Below, one piece after another: positions 52,810 to 63,855 of a DNA stretch of 64,000 nucleotides. This stretch comes from Leguminivora glycinivorella (taxonomy: Eukaryota > Arthropoda > Insecta > Lepidoptera > Tortricidae). The notes beneath the pieces are model-generated. The model saw only the letters and a list, made by a program, of their open reading frames with translations, was not told where the DNA came from and searched no databases. The stretch is from NCBI RefSeq assembly GCF_023078275.1, contig NC_062971.1, forward strand, positions 6,572,001 to 6,636,000, read 5' to 3'. How positions within the stretch are numbered: the first letter of the stretch is position 1; each line of letters starts with the position of its first letter. A program made the position numbers and the translations under genes.

Positions 52810-52971
52810 GCCACCTTTTGCAAAGCCTTTCTGATGTTCTTCCTCAAATGCGCTGTGATGCACTTTTACTCCCATGGTGCATCTTTGACGCTGAACTAGT
52901 ATAATATGTATGTACATAGAGGCAACAGCACGGTCTCGCTTGATCAGATGAAATCAATCAATCATTTACAG
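52810..52971 (+). pseudogene. Decayed tandem duplicate of the Ig2 exon
   Basis: CTTCCTCAAATGCGCTGTGA, ACGCTGAACTAGTATAATA and AGAGGCAACAGCACGGTCTC align in order with exon 6 (CTCCCTCAAATGCGCCG, ACGCTGAACTGGTACAGAGG, GGCAACAGTACAGTCCCC), and the end CATTTACAG/GTAAAA keeps the donor. The core tryptophan codon TGG has become TAG, a ~14-base duplication follows, and about 30 bases are lost before the donor. It cannot be translated. It may be a lost mutually exclusive exon or a failed duplication. Confidence 0.85.
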
Positions 52972-52985
52972 GTAAAAAACTTTAT

Positions 52986-54153
52986 TTTTGAGTGGGTAGA
53001 CTTTTAGGCTAAGCCTAAGATGCCTAATCAAAAAGACAATAGAACTAATATGATATGGAATGGATGAGTGACAGACAGAAAGGGTTTCGATGTCGCAAAG
53101 CAAACGATTGGTATTTTGGTTAAGCTACCAGACAGCAGTGCTGTGCAGTTTCCAAATTGGCGCGTACGGCTGCGGCTACTCCATAATAACGTACCTATAT
53201 ACTACCTTATGAATGTTTTTAATGCCTTGAATGCATTCAATTCGTAACCAAATTTACAAGAATTCATATGACTGTGTAAGTTGAACTAGACTTTCTCATA
53301 ACTTTAGAGTAAAATGTTAAATCCGGTTAAGTAAGATTCATGTCAGCATTGCACCAGTGCAAACCTAAATGAATATGCACCAGAATTAAGAGAGGCCATG
53401 CCACGTAGGTAATAATTTAAAAGAGGTTTAAATAAATAAACGACGTAGTCAAGCCAGTAATAGTAAGGAACAGAATGATATGCACGGAAACGTCTCACGC
53501 GTTTTTTTTTGTTTTTTATATCATATCAATAACTCTGAAATTCAGTCACTGAATTATTTGTCATCATTTATTTTATTTGCTTTGATACTTTAGCTGCACG
53601 TGGTTACCGAATATAGAATGACACACGCTAGATCGGGCTGTCCCCCTTTTCGCTTATTAAGGGGCTGACAACACCCAATTGCGTAAAATTGATGTTACTT
53701 GCGCAGTTTTTTAAGACAAACTATTAGTCTTAGTAAGGCAAGTAAATTATATGTTATTATTCATTATATTTCAAAGAACATAGCCGTACTCGATACACGA
53801 TTTAATGAAATCGGCTCGATGGAAAAAATTGCAAAGATTGGTCTCGAGTTCGTCATTAAACGGTTGTATGTCGTTCAATTATTCACTTAGTTGTCTTTAG
53901 TTAGTATTATAATAACAAATATATACATATCTAAAACACTAACGAAACATTTTGCACAAATAATGCATCTTTCTATTTTATTTTAATATTTTTTCGCACT
54001 TTTCGTACCTATCCGCCCTCTTTTAGTGGCATCGCGCTCTCACTTACTCCCATACGATTAGACAGTGTACGCTAGCGTGAAGGCCAGGGTGCTGTCAGCG
54101 TCTTAAGACACGAGGGTAACTTGACCGTGTGGAGGCCTGCGGCCCTTAGTGCT
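52986..54153. other. No gene seen. Diffuse repeat-like DNA
   Basis: I looked here for the missing Ig2 exon (G-x-Y-x-C) and did not find it. 53583-53890 (ATCGGGCTGTCCCCC, ATTGCAAAGATTGGTCTCG) resembles a dispersed repeat but I cannot bound it. Confidence 0.35.
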
Positions 54154-54276
54154 TTTTCACATTATCCGATCTGATATCGAATGTCGGACCGATATCCCAT
54201 ATATTTACGTCGCCATCTTTGATTTTTTCCTTTGAAATCCTTTCTACTTCCGATATCGGATCGGATAATGTGAAAA
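54154..54276. mobile_element. MITE, TTTTCACATTATCCGAT family (intact)
   Basis: TTTTCACATTATCCGATCTG / CGGATCGGATAATGTGAAAA ends, 123 bp. Its left portion is present inverted at 1950-2055. Overlapping frames on both strands come from the palindrome plus the GC-rich DNA beside it. Confidence 0.8.
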
Positions 54277-55540
54277 CGCACTTGCTCGGGATCGCGAAGA
54301 GGCCGTACTTGGGACGCTCGGCCTTCAGCCTTCGCTGCGTTTCGAAGCTCCACGTTTTGATCTCGGTTTGCTCGACGCTTCGCTTATTAAAAGACACTTG
54401 TTTTAAGTTTTCTATGAAAAGAACCATAGTGGAACCATATGAGCACCGGTCATCCATCATAGAATTTGGACGACTCTGCCCGTATCCGACCCGCATAAGT
54501 CTCTTTTAAAATTATTGACTCTACTCAACCTGCACCATCCAAGTTTAACCTGTACACAATCATAATAAAATATGTTACGGATAAAGAAGTAAAGCATATT
54601 AAAATACACAAACAATATATGGCAAAATCATCTAGGGTAATATGGACTACGTTATGGCAACTAGTAACCAAAGCTCCTGAGGTGTGAGACATGCTAGCGA
54701 TATAAACAGTGATATGTTCTAACAAGCATTATACGTATCCTAGAGGTGACTTAATTAATTATTAATTACAGACAAATGTATAATTCTATACTCCTAACTA
54801 TATGGCATAATCAACGAAACTAAAATCTTATAAAATGCTATTGTGGGAGATATTATGATAAGAAAACCATGAAGATATTAAATGATTAACCTGGGAAGAC
54901 CAACTGGGAAATAATTCAATTAAATTAGGTAAAATTATGCAGATAATACATAAAATATGTTAGCATTGTTGAGTTTGAAGTTGAATAACATATAAGTATG
55001 TTATAATGTCGATACGATCGACGAATAAATCTGGCTCATCACGATTAGGCCAACGAATATTTATATCTTAAAATAAAATAGCTGGTTGCAGTCAACGTTA
55101 AGGCAAGCTTTGAAATCTCATAAAATTATCATGCATAAGTCGTTCATGGGCATTACGAATATGTCTAGCCGCAAGTCCCTAGCGTGAACGTATCCATACG
55201 CATGGTATTATAGTCACTCGGACTCGCACCGTCTGCAATACCGTAGACCCGTCGCCTACATGGAATACTTCACGCAAGGTTCAGACTATCAAGTACTGAA
55301 ACCGGGACATAAAAGTATGATATATGACATGAGTGCCCATGAACGTTCATAAACAAGACAATGATATAAGCGTTGCCCTTGATATCATGAGATCAGCCAT
55401 TTCATTATGGTATCATTAAAACATTACGCGAATGAAAGTATAACTTAATTAAAACCAGATGGACTCAGATTTATATACTTCTAAAATATATTGCACTGAA
55501 ATATTCTTCAGCTAATATATAAAATAGATTAGTGTTTAAA
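54277..55540. other. GC-rich patch, then AT-rich DNA, no gene
   Basis: 54285-54410 (GAAGAGGCCGTACTTGGGAC, GCCTTCAGCCTTCGCTGCG) is GC-rich and repeat-like. The rest to 55540 is AT-rich without structure. Confidence 0.35.
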
Positions 55541-56045
55541 AATGAAAATGAAATGAAAATGAAAATGAAATATTTATTTTTCAAGTAGGCATATTACAAT
55601 GCGCATATGAACGTCAAATAAAGCTACGCCGGCTCTAACCCTACGCCTCAGCCTCGAGAAGATTTCAGTCCCCCCTCAGTTGGGAGGGGGTATCCACTAT
55701 GGGACCGGCAAGAAACTCGGCGGGCAACTTCTTTTCAAAACATTACATCTTATAATTAACATGCATTAAATAACAACATACAATTTAACATGCAAAAGTA
55801 TTCATCAAAGAATATGAACAGACTAGGTACTCTATGGAAATCAATTTCAATAAATTATATTATTGCTTAATAATACGTCGTTCTTCTTCAGAGAAAACAT
55901 ATCAAATTGTCATAGAAGAAAAAGATAATATGAATCTCAATATCATTAAATATGTAATTTACCTACACAACATAAAATATAAAATATTTGATGTGCTTTC
56001 TTATCTGAACTGTGTCCTCTATACATAATACAATTATTTTAATTG

Positions 56046-58899
56046 CTATTCGTTTTTTGTAGTTTCTGGTTCGGGCCATGCATGTTTGTCTGTCAAATAG
56101 TCCTCGACTCTGTAATAAGCCTTTAACATCAATGATTTTTTTAAGTAGTTCTTAAGAGCTGGGAGGGGTAATCTCAAAGCAGTGTCAGGTAACTTATTAT
56201 AAAAATGAATGCATTGCCCAACAAATGACTTCTGTACTTTACGGACACGAAACTTCTTTATGGCAAGCTTATTTTTTGTTTCTAGTGTTATAATTATGGA
56301 TATCAGAATTCTTAGTGAAACAGTCTAAATTCTTAACAACATAAATTATACTATCATAAATGTATTGGGAAGCTACAGTTAAGATATTAATTTCTTTGAA
56401 GAGTTCTCTTACTGATTCACGTGTTCCTAAGTTGTAAATAGAACGAATGGCTCTCTTTTGTAATACAAAGATAGTCTGTATGTCAGCTGCTTTGCCCCAA
56501 ACCAGAATACCGTATGACATTACACTGTGAAAATAACTATGATACACTAGGCGAGCTGTCTCAACATTAGTCAGTTGCCTGATTCTCCTAACGGCGTATG
56601 CGGCTGAACTTAATTTGCTTGCTAGTTTCTTTATATGAGGACTCCATTGTAGATTTTTGTCCAATGTTAAACCAAGAAACAGTGTTGTATCTACCATCTC
56701 TAAGCATTCATCATTCAAAAGTATTTTTGTATCGATTGGTTTAACATTCGGCAGAGAAAATCGAATACATTTGGTTTTCTTAGAATTAAGAAGTAAATTG
56801 TTGACAGTAAACCACTGCAGTACATCAGCTAACGTGCTATTAATTACATTGTAATCCGTAGATTTTCGGTCAACATTAAAAAGCAGTGATGTATCATCAG
56901 CAAAAAGTACTATTTCACAAAAGTTTTTCACTATACATGGCAAATCATTTATATAAACCAAAAACAGGAATGGACCTAAAATTGAGCCTTGTGGCACTCC
57001 TAATTGGACTACAGTCCCGCTAGAGCGAGTTTTGTTAACAACTACTGTTTGTGTTCTATTGCTAAGGTAAGAAGACATAAAGTTTAGGGCATTTATAGAC
57101 AAACCATAGTGTTCTAATTTCAAAATGAGCGTTCCATGATCCACACAATCAAAGGCTTTTGAAAGATCACAAAATATGCCAATTGCATCACAAGAATTTT
57201 CCCAAAAATTATATATATGTTTAATGAGTACCGAAGCAGCATCGGTCGTGGAACGGCCCCTTGTGAAACCGAACTGTTTGCTTGTAAGTAATCTATGTCT
57301 GTTGAAGTGTCCCAGTAGATCATTTAACATTAGCTTCTCAAAGACTTTACTTAGTACAGGAAGTATTGATATGGGACGGAAATTGGTTATATCACTCGAA
57401 TCACCCGATTTAAAAAGCGGTATGACTTTGCTACATTTCATAAGATCTGGAAAGGTGCCTTGTGAAATTGAAATATTATATATTACGGCCAAGTAAGGTG
57501 CTATTATATCTATGACATGACTAATTACTTTAACTGATGTTCCCCATAAGTCTTCCGTTTTCTTTAAATTGAGTGACTTGAATGTTTTAACAATATTTAC
57601 AGAGTCTACTTGACTAAATTCAAATGAATTATTACATTTCTTAACATTAGCACAAAGTAATGAATGGGCTTGAGCCGCAGAAGAATGTAAACATTTTGTG
57701 GTGTTAACGGCTATATTTGAGAAATAATCTTCGAATGCCGAGGCAACATCGCTGTTCGACACTATTTGTTGATTATCTGATACAATGTTGACTTGACAAT
57801 CGCGTGATTTACATTTACCAGCTTCTTTATTTATAATACTCCAAGTTGTTTTCACTTTGTTGTCCGACACTTTCAATTTAGAACTAATAAAGTTTTTCTT
57901 GGCAGTTAAACACACTTTCTTGAAGATTCTTGAGTAGTTTCTTACATAGTCCAGGAATTCTGAATTCTTGTTCAGCTCTCTCTCACCATAAAGTTCATAA
58001 AGTCTTTTTCTACTTTTGTGAATACCTACAGTAGCCCATTCACTAAACTTTGTTTTAACTTTTGACCCACTAATAGATTTCACTTTGAAATTGTTATTAA
58101 ATTGATTAAGAATTACATTGAAAACATCTTGATACAAATGATTACAGTCATAATGCGAAAATGGTATTATAGACAAACTATGTAGAATTTCATTTTTGAA
58201 TGATTCCAAGCGAGATCCAGTAATGGGTCTATATGTTATTGTTTGTGGAGTATCATGAATAACGTTTAAGAAAGCTGCCCTTTGGCCGCTGTGATCGGAA
58301 TGAAAACAGTTAAATAATTTCTTATCTATACATTCACAGTTACAAAAAATATTATCTAGGCATGTTGCACTAGTCACACCTACCCGGGTAGGTTCAAGAA
58401 ATAAATTAAATAAATTAAATGATTTAAACAAACAGAACATTTTAACAGTATTACTAGATGACTCGAGCAAGTTAACATTAAAATCTCCACATACAATAAC
58501 ATGTTTTTGGCCCTTGCATACTAAATTCAGAACATTTTCCATTGTAGATTCAAATATGCTGAAGTCAGCTGATGGTGGTCTATAAACACATACAATAATA
58601 TATCTGTCTAATTCAACACATGAAATTTCTATAGTTCTTTCTATGGAATATTTTACAACATCTTTGCGCTCTTTACACTTCATACAATTTTTAACAATAA
58701 TAAGGGAGCCACCATGAGCAGCAGATTTTCTGGCAAAAAAACTAGCTAATTTAAAATTAACATAATCAAATATCAACTGTTCTTGTTTCAACCAATGTTC
58801 AGTAATACACATAACTTCAACATTATTACTATCTAAAAATAATCCTACTTCTAATTCTTTGCTGGAAAAACCCTGAATATTCTGGTGAACAACGTTCAT
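56046..58899 (-). pseudogene. ORF2: endonuclease / reverse transcriptase, frameshifted near its end
   Basis: The 876-codon frame (58899-56269) has an apurinic-type endonuclease: QNIQG (Asn7), TEHWL (Glu34), VYRPP (106-108), CGDFN (Asp139, Asn141), T-S-x-x-x-LDNIF (176-185), SDHSG (Asp202, His203). The reverse transcriptase follows: FRPIS (507-511), FCDLSKAFDCVDH (Asp578), GVPQGSILGP (634-643), the catalytic FADDTS (Asp668, Asp669) and a thumb region. The N-terminus starts directly at the endonuclease as usual. It stops within N-T-R-N-K-K, in an A6 run. A protein-like continuation is open in the next frame to a stop at 56046-56048, so one extra A probably truncates it by ~70 residues. All catalytic residues are intact. 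Nicks target DNA and copies its own RNA. Confidence 0.9.
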
Positions 58900-58928
58900 A
58901 TTCAGGTGTTTTTCCGCTGTCTTACAAT

Positions 58929-60410
58929 CTAGTTTAAATGAGGCATGGGGTCCTTGGCTTTGTCAGCTGACTGAGACTTATATATAACACTATTACATCT
59001 ATTTGGCTCAATATTGAAGGCCAATAACTCCACTAAATATACAAATAATTTCTTTGGCAAAAATACCTTCCGTGGAGCTAGCATGAAGCGCTCAATGAAT
59101 TTATTTAAGTCAAAGAAATGGTACTTTTTATTAACAGCTATGGCATGGTACATTAAAGAATTATAGTAAGCTATCTTACAATTATAGTCATATGATACAT
59201 TTTCTGCATAAGGTAGTGCACATAATATAATTTTCCCCACACCAGATTTTTCAATAACATTTAGTGTGGACATCAATTTATCTATGCTAAGCTTATCTAC
59301 ATTAAGACTATTTCCTAATAAAATTACTAATGTAGTACTGCTATCATAACATCCCTTTGAAATAAGGTCACATAAATGAGACAAAGTAATGTTTTGATAA
59401 CAGTAATTTGTCACTTGTTGCTCTAACTGGTAGCTTAATAATGGGCCCATTCCTAACCCAATCTGATCTGAAAAAACAACAGTCTTACTGACTGCTCTAG
59501 GGGGCTGTTTAACTACTGCCGCATGCCTAGTTGTGTCGTGGGCCACATCGGCTTGAATAATCTTTGCTGGTGGCATTTGGCCACAATTACAATGTTTTCC
59601 ATTTAATAATGCCTTACACCGCTCCTCCAAATCTCTATTTTCTAGCAGCAATGTATTAAAAGCCTGTATGTGCTCCTCAACTTGTTTTTTAGTAGTCTCA
59701 TACATGGTGGATACTGCCAAAAGCTCATCTTTCAGCCTGTTAATGTCGGCATTTAATTTCAGAAAATTTGATTCCTTGACTTCCAGCTCTGAATGACAGT
59801 CTTGAACCCTATTTTTCATAACTGTTAATGTATGTTTTAATTTACTATATTTTTTAATACATGCCTGGCCTTTGATCAGCTTTTGGGTTCTCCTAATATA
59901 CCTATTAATCTTAATGTACTTTTTTAACTTATTACTACTATTAAAGAATACTATGTGTTTGGAGTCCCTACTCAATTGTGTTTCACCGCTTACCAACTCT
60001 TGGTACACATTCTGTAACTGCGAAGCATCATAGTGCTCCCGCTCTTTCCTAAACAAATTAAGTTCCTCATTAGCCGCACCCAGTTCTTCTTCTAACTGTG
60101 TGATGCGGGCCAAGGCCACTTCATGTGTCGAAGCGCACTGGTTGAAGGTGTCTATTGTGCCTTGCAAACGGTCCACTTCTCCGCGGGCATCAGTCAGCTG
60201 CACATCATTGTCCGCCAGCTCCCTTTTCAATTCTGAGTTTTTGTTGATTACTTTCTGGAGCTCCACTTCGCTTTCCTCCCTTTCCTCCAACAACTGCTTC
60301 GACAAGGCCCTCGACTCGTGTAGGTCCTGTGCTGTTGTTTTTAGCTGCATCTCTAGTTGTCGTGCCGTTGCCTTGCGAGTTTCGGTCGCAATTTCGGTGT
60401 TCATTGTCAC
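58929..60410 (-). CDS. ORF1 protein: coiled coil plus SGNH-like domain
   Basis: A 493-codon frame with ATG at 60408-60410. Residues about 10-140 and 200-270 are heptad-rich coiled coil (for example LEEREESEVELQ, ITQLEEELGAANEEL). A basic stretch lies at 160-195, and a C-N-C-G cluster at 274-277. Residues ~310-470 look like an SGNH/GDSL hydrolase fold: VVFSDQIGLGMG (311-322) at the place of block I, LVILLGNS (361-368) and IAYYNSLM (413-420). The nucleophile serine of G-D-S is replaced (S-D-Q), and no D-x-x-H is seen, so it is probably not an active esterase. CR1-type ORF1 proteins with esterase-like domains are known. The role is RNA binding and assembly with ORF2. Confidence 0.8.
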   Translation of the reverse strand: MTMNTEIATETRKATARQLEMQLKTTAQDLHESRALSKQLLEEREESEVELQKVINKNSELKRELADNDVQLTDARGEVDRLQGTIDTFNQCASTHEVALARITQLEEELGAANEELNLFRKEREHYDASQLQNVYQELVSGETQLSRDSKHIVFFNSSNKLKKYIKINRYIRRTQKLIKGQACIKKYSKLKHTLTVMKNRVQDCHSELEVKESNFLKLNADINRLKDELLAVSTMYETTKKQVEEHIQAFNTLLLENRDLEERCKALLNGKHCNCGQMPPAKIIQADVAHDTTRHAAVVKQPPRAVSKTVVFSDQIGLGMGPLLSYQLEQQVTNYCYQNITLSHLCDLISKGCYDSSTTLVILLGNSLNVDKLSIDKLMSTLNVIEKSGVGKIILCALPYAENVSYDYNCKIAYYNSLMYHAIAVNKKYHFFDLNKFIERFMLAPRKVFLPKKLFVYLVELLAFNIEPNRCNSVIYKSQSADKAKDPMPHLN

Positions 60411-60960
60411 TCGTCTGGCTTTCTGAAAGATGTAATAAAAAAGGATGAGTACTTATCTCAACAGAGATTGAAAGATTTGCCAAGATGACGACAGAGATGT
60501 GAGCTGTAGGAATGAATAGTGTGCAGTGTGTCAGTAGTCGGCAGTGTCTGTGGCGAATGTGTCTTGTCTCGTCTTGTGCTTCCACTAGTTCGTCAAGCAA
60601 AGGGAAACTGCACGGTGCCAATGTTGTTTGTTTGACGTTGCTCACGGCCGCAGCAATGAGCTTTGTTTGAGTGTAGAAATAAATGATAAATAAAACGGAA
60701 TACTCTCCCCGTTTCAAACGCAGATTCCAACGGCTGCGATCACTCGTTGACAGTTGGGTAGTCCTGCCTCAAAGTCCAATAAATACTCGGTGTAACGTTG
60801 TCAATTTCACCAAAACTGTATCACTGATAATACTTTACTACTTAAATTAACTAACAATGAGTAGAAGTCCTCTTTAAAGCTAAAAATATAATTAAATTTC
60901 AATATTTGAAATCAGCTGGTCACAGAGTCAACTTGACAGCTCGGCGACCGTTCGGAAACA

Positions 60961-62233
60961 ATCAACTTAAGGACAATTCCAATAACGACTATAATACCTC
61001 ATTGTTAAAACAGCCACGTGTTTAATAAAGCCACTGTGACCGGTTTCAACAACTACAAATTAGTTAGTAAATAAATATAATATACTTTTCGAATGGACGT
61101 ATCGGGCGTACTAAAATTATATTAAATATGTATTAAATATAGTCTCAGTCAAATGACGATTCAATATGACACGTGAATTGGGTACGTATAAAATTCGAAT
61201 GATCGAATATCACACCCACAATAGCATTTCATGACTCCTGAATTTCATAGCATAATAGCTGTTTGCGAATCATGCTGACTCGAAATTGAATTTTACGTAA
61301 GACCATAAATATCTATGCCAATCTGTTTAATGAATGATGCGTTAATAATAAATATAACATTACACCTTAGCAATGTCATTGTAATGCACTGCAAATGATT
61401 CATGATTCGCAACCAGCCAAAGCTGAATTAACGTGTGCGAAATATAGATATATGGATAGCTTGAAGCTATGTATGTACTCGTGTGTATTTGAATATTGTT
61501 CTTATAGTGAAATAAATGTGAATTGCTATATTAGAACTTGGATACGAAATATATTGGATAAACGCCTACATAACTATATGGTACCTAACATCTTACATCT
61601 AAAATGAATACGTTATCATGATCATTAAGTAGGTGTCAAATATTATTAATTATCAAACAGATGGCTTTACCAGATAATCAAAGGGTCTCGCAATATCAAT
61701 AATAGAGTCAGGAATAACTTCATTTGTCATGAGAAACGTCTACTTTCACAGTCAATGACTAGACATGTAAATCAATAATTATCATTAATAAATACGTGTG
61801 TGGCTGAACCGCAATAATGGAAATATACAAATATGCTTAACACGTGTCTTAATCTTAAACAAATATGCCGCAATCAATCTAATCATTTAAGTAAATAAAA
61901 CGTACCTAACGTCAAAACTACCCCGCCTAAAATCTCGGAACACGCAATATAATTATTACGCAAGTAAGCAAATCATCTAAGTCACCGTATGGACTTATAT
62001 ATAGCGTCGGGTCGACGGCTGCCCGAAGATCTCACGGCTCATGACAATGGAGACGGAGTGACTCGCACGTAGCTCGTCGTAAAGGAGCCTCCGTCTGACG
62101 CCCGTCGTGGCTCGTGGCAGAGGAGGCCCGTTGTAGCGCCGTAGTAAACTCTGCATGTCGCCGATGGCATCAGGCTCGCACCCGCAACCGCTCGTGAACC
62201 GGAAATAGAAATAGAATTATGTTTATAACATAT
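60961..62233. other. No gene seen. TATA-like box and GC-rich patch at 61995-62205
   Basis: Mostly AT-rich. A TTATATATAG box at about 61997 precedes a CpG-rich stretch (GCGTCGGGTCGACGGCTGCC to CGCAACCGCTCG). Minus-strand reading of the patch is open for ~65 codons, without a recognisable domain. It might be an unknown promoter/first exon or an inserted repeat. Confidence 0.3.
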
Positions 62234-62390
62234 CTAAATATTTGTTACTGAGTCGGGGATATTTTCTATGTATGTAAGTATTTATATTATATATATAAGT
62301 CATTGTCTGAGTTCCCACAAGACAATCCTTCGACCTACCAGGACTAATCTGTAAAAGTGTACCATAATATCTATTTATTTATTTTATTAG
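62234..62390 (+). mobile_element. SINE family A, diverged fragment
   Basis: ATTTGTTACTGAGTCGGGG, TTTTCTATGTATGTAAGTAT and ATCTATTTATTTATTTTATT follow the family A body with many changes. Confidence 0.5.
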
Positions 62391-62768
62391 TTTAGTTTGA
62401 TAGTTCCGATTAAAATAAAACGTGAAACCTATAAATACTGCACAATGTAATAAGATTGTTAAGAATATGGGAATTACCTTTACACCCTAGAGTGATCATC
62501 ATTTCTATATTTAATTATAAATTATAATCATACTATAAAAGGGACGTCAATATTAAATTACTTCTCTTAATTAAATAAATAATAAATTACCGTTTACAGC
62601 ACGCTCCAGGCTTAGATTATGCTCAGTATGACGACCTAGGGGAGTATGTCAAATTTTACACAAAATATGAAATCAAATCAATCATGATTAAGATAAATAT
62701 CAATTCAGAACCAACGCACCGTTTGTATTGTCTTCGGTAATACTCCATTTTGCATTTACACGTCCTAG
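62391..62768. other. No feature seen
   Basis: AT-rich. Confidence 0.4.
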
Positions 62769-63007
62769 TCACGGCGCCTTGGCTAGATGCCGACGGGGAG
62801 AACCTTGGCCTGATGTATTTTGTAGGCGGCCCAAGAGGACGATGACGTGACGCAGGCTGGAGCACCGAAGAACATCCTCGCATGTCCATGTAGAAGGGTC
62901 CTCAAGGCCTCGACGATACACTGGTAGAATGGAGAACTTGTAACCCACTGACAGAGCTGCTCGTCGATTCTCCTCGCCCATGGACCGAGAATTTGAGAAA
63001 TAAACAA
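62769..63007 (-). other. Unassigned GC-rich open frames
   Basis: Two overlapping minus-strand frames, 62783-63007 (starting MFISQILGPWARRIDEQLCQ) and 62769-62981 (starting MGEENRRAALSVGYKFSILP), stand out by GC content from AT-rich neighbours. I recognise no domain in either. A decayed transposon ORF is the likeliest origin. Confidence 0.25.
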
Positions 63008-63289
63008 TTTAAATAATATAGTAAATAAAGGATTGCAATTACCTACAACGTCCGTTTATTTCAAATCCTATAGGTACTATTTATTTACGTTTATTTATAT
63101 TAGGTGATATTACGATTAAAGTAACTACTTGATAAATTTATGGACGTTTGAATGAAACAACTTAACGCTACCTAAAACTTTATCGGACACATCTACAATT
63201 TAAGTAAACCACCGAAAACCATACATACACTACTCAGTTCTATAATCAAATTGAATGTAATAATTATGTCGTAACCATTATAAAAATCA

Positions 63290-63600
63290 CGCAGATAAAC
63301 AAATCACTAGTAGCACCAGAAGGCTGCAATCACACTGCCGCTATTTATAGACTATCTACTTCTACCATATCTGTACACGTTACTATATAGACACCTACTC
63401 TACAACATAATTATTACCAAATATAACACACACATGATTGCAATTTACTTCTACAAACCCTGGTAAATATTACAAAATCACGCGGGTAATCATATCGCTA
63501 GTAATACTAAAAAGGTTGCAAATACATGACCGGTTTTTATGATAGTACTATTCCCCTACAGCTTCTACGCGTATAAGGGACAGACTACTATAAACATACA
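63290..63600. repeat. Diverged tandem duplication (~190 bp)
   Basis: AAAATCACGCAGATAAACAAATC...AGAAGGCTGCAATCACA (from 63283) is echoed by AAAATCACGCGGGTAATCAT...AAAAGGTTGCAAATACA (from 63473), in the same order with many substitutions. Confidence 0.5.
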
Positions 63601-63602
63601 TA

Positions 63603-63855
63603 CTTTGAGACTTACTTCCGTGAAACTAGTGCCTACGCCAAATCTTGGGATTAGTTGTCAAAGCGGACCCCAAGCTCCCATGAGCCGTGGCAAATGCCGA
63701 GATAACGCAAAGAGGATAATGATGACGTTGAAACTTACTTCCGTGAAACTAGTGCCTACGCCAAATCTTGGGATTAATTGTCAAAGCGGACCCCAAGCTC
63801 CCATGAGCCGTGACAAATGCAGAGATAACGCAAGGAGGGTAATGATGACGTTGAA
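63603..63855 (+). mobile_element. SINE family B tail, tandemly duplicated
   Basis: Two copies with a 123-base period, each from GAAACTTACTTCCGTGAAAC through CTAGTGCCTACGCCAAATC and CCCATGAGCCGTG to AATGATGACGTTG. They differ at a handful of positions. A third start (GAAACTTACTTCCGACTCCG at 63854) follows. Only the 3' portion of the SINE is present. Confidence 0.8.

Larger units (their letters stand above)
55541..60960 (-). mobile_element. Nearly intact CR1/Jockey-type non-LTR retrotransposon
   Basis: Order on the minus strand: 5' UTR (from about 60960 or less, boundary uncertain) to 60411, ORF1 (60410-58929), a 29-base gap, ORF2 (58899-56269, with its frame-shifted end to 56046), a ~500-base 3' UTR, and a tail of ATTTTC-type repeats (55541-55570, after TTGAAAAATAAATATTTC). 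It lies in opposite orientation to the Ig gene. I find no clear target duplication. The simple-repeat tail instead of poly(A) fits CR1/Jockey-type elements. The element is close to intact, so it is young, but the ORF2 frameshift argues against autonomy of this copy. Confidence 0.85.

Noticed and set aside
60205..60717. 170-codon minus-strand frame overlapping ORF1
   Set aside because: Different frame from ORF1, no motif, lies over the LINE 5' UTR and the coiled-coil coding region.
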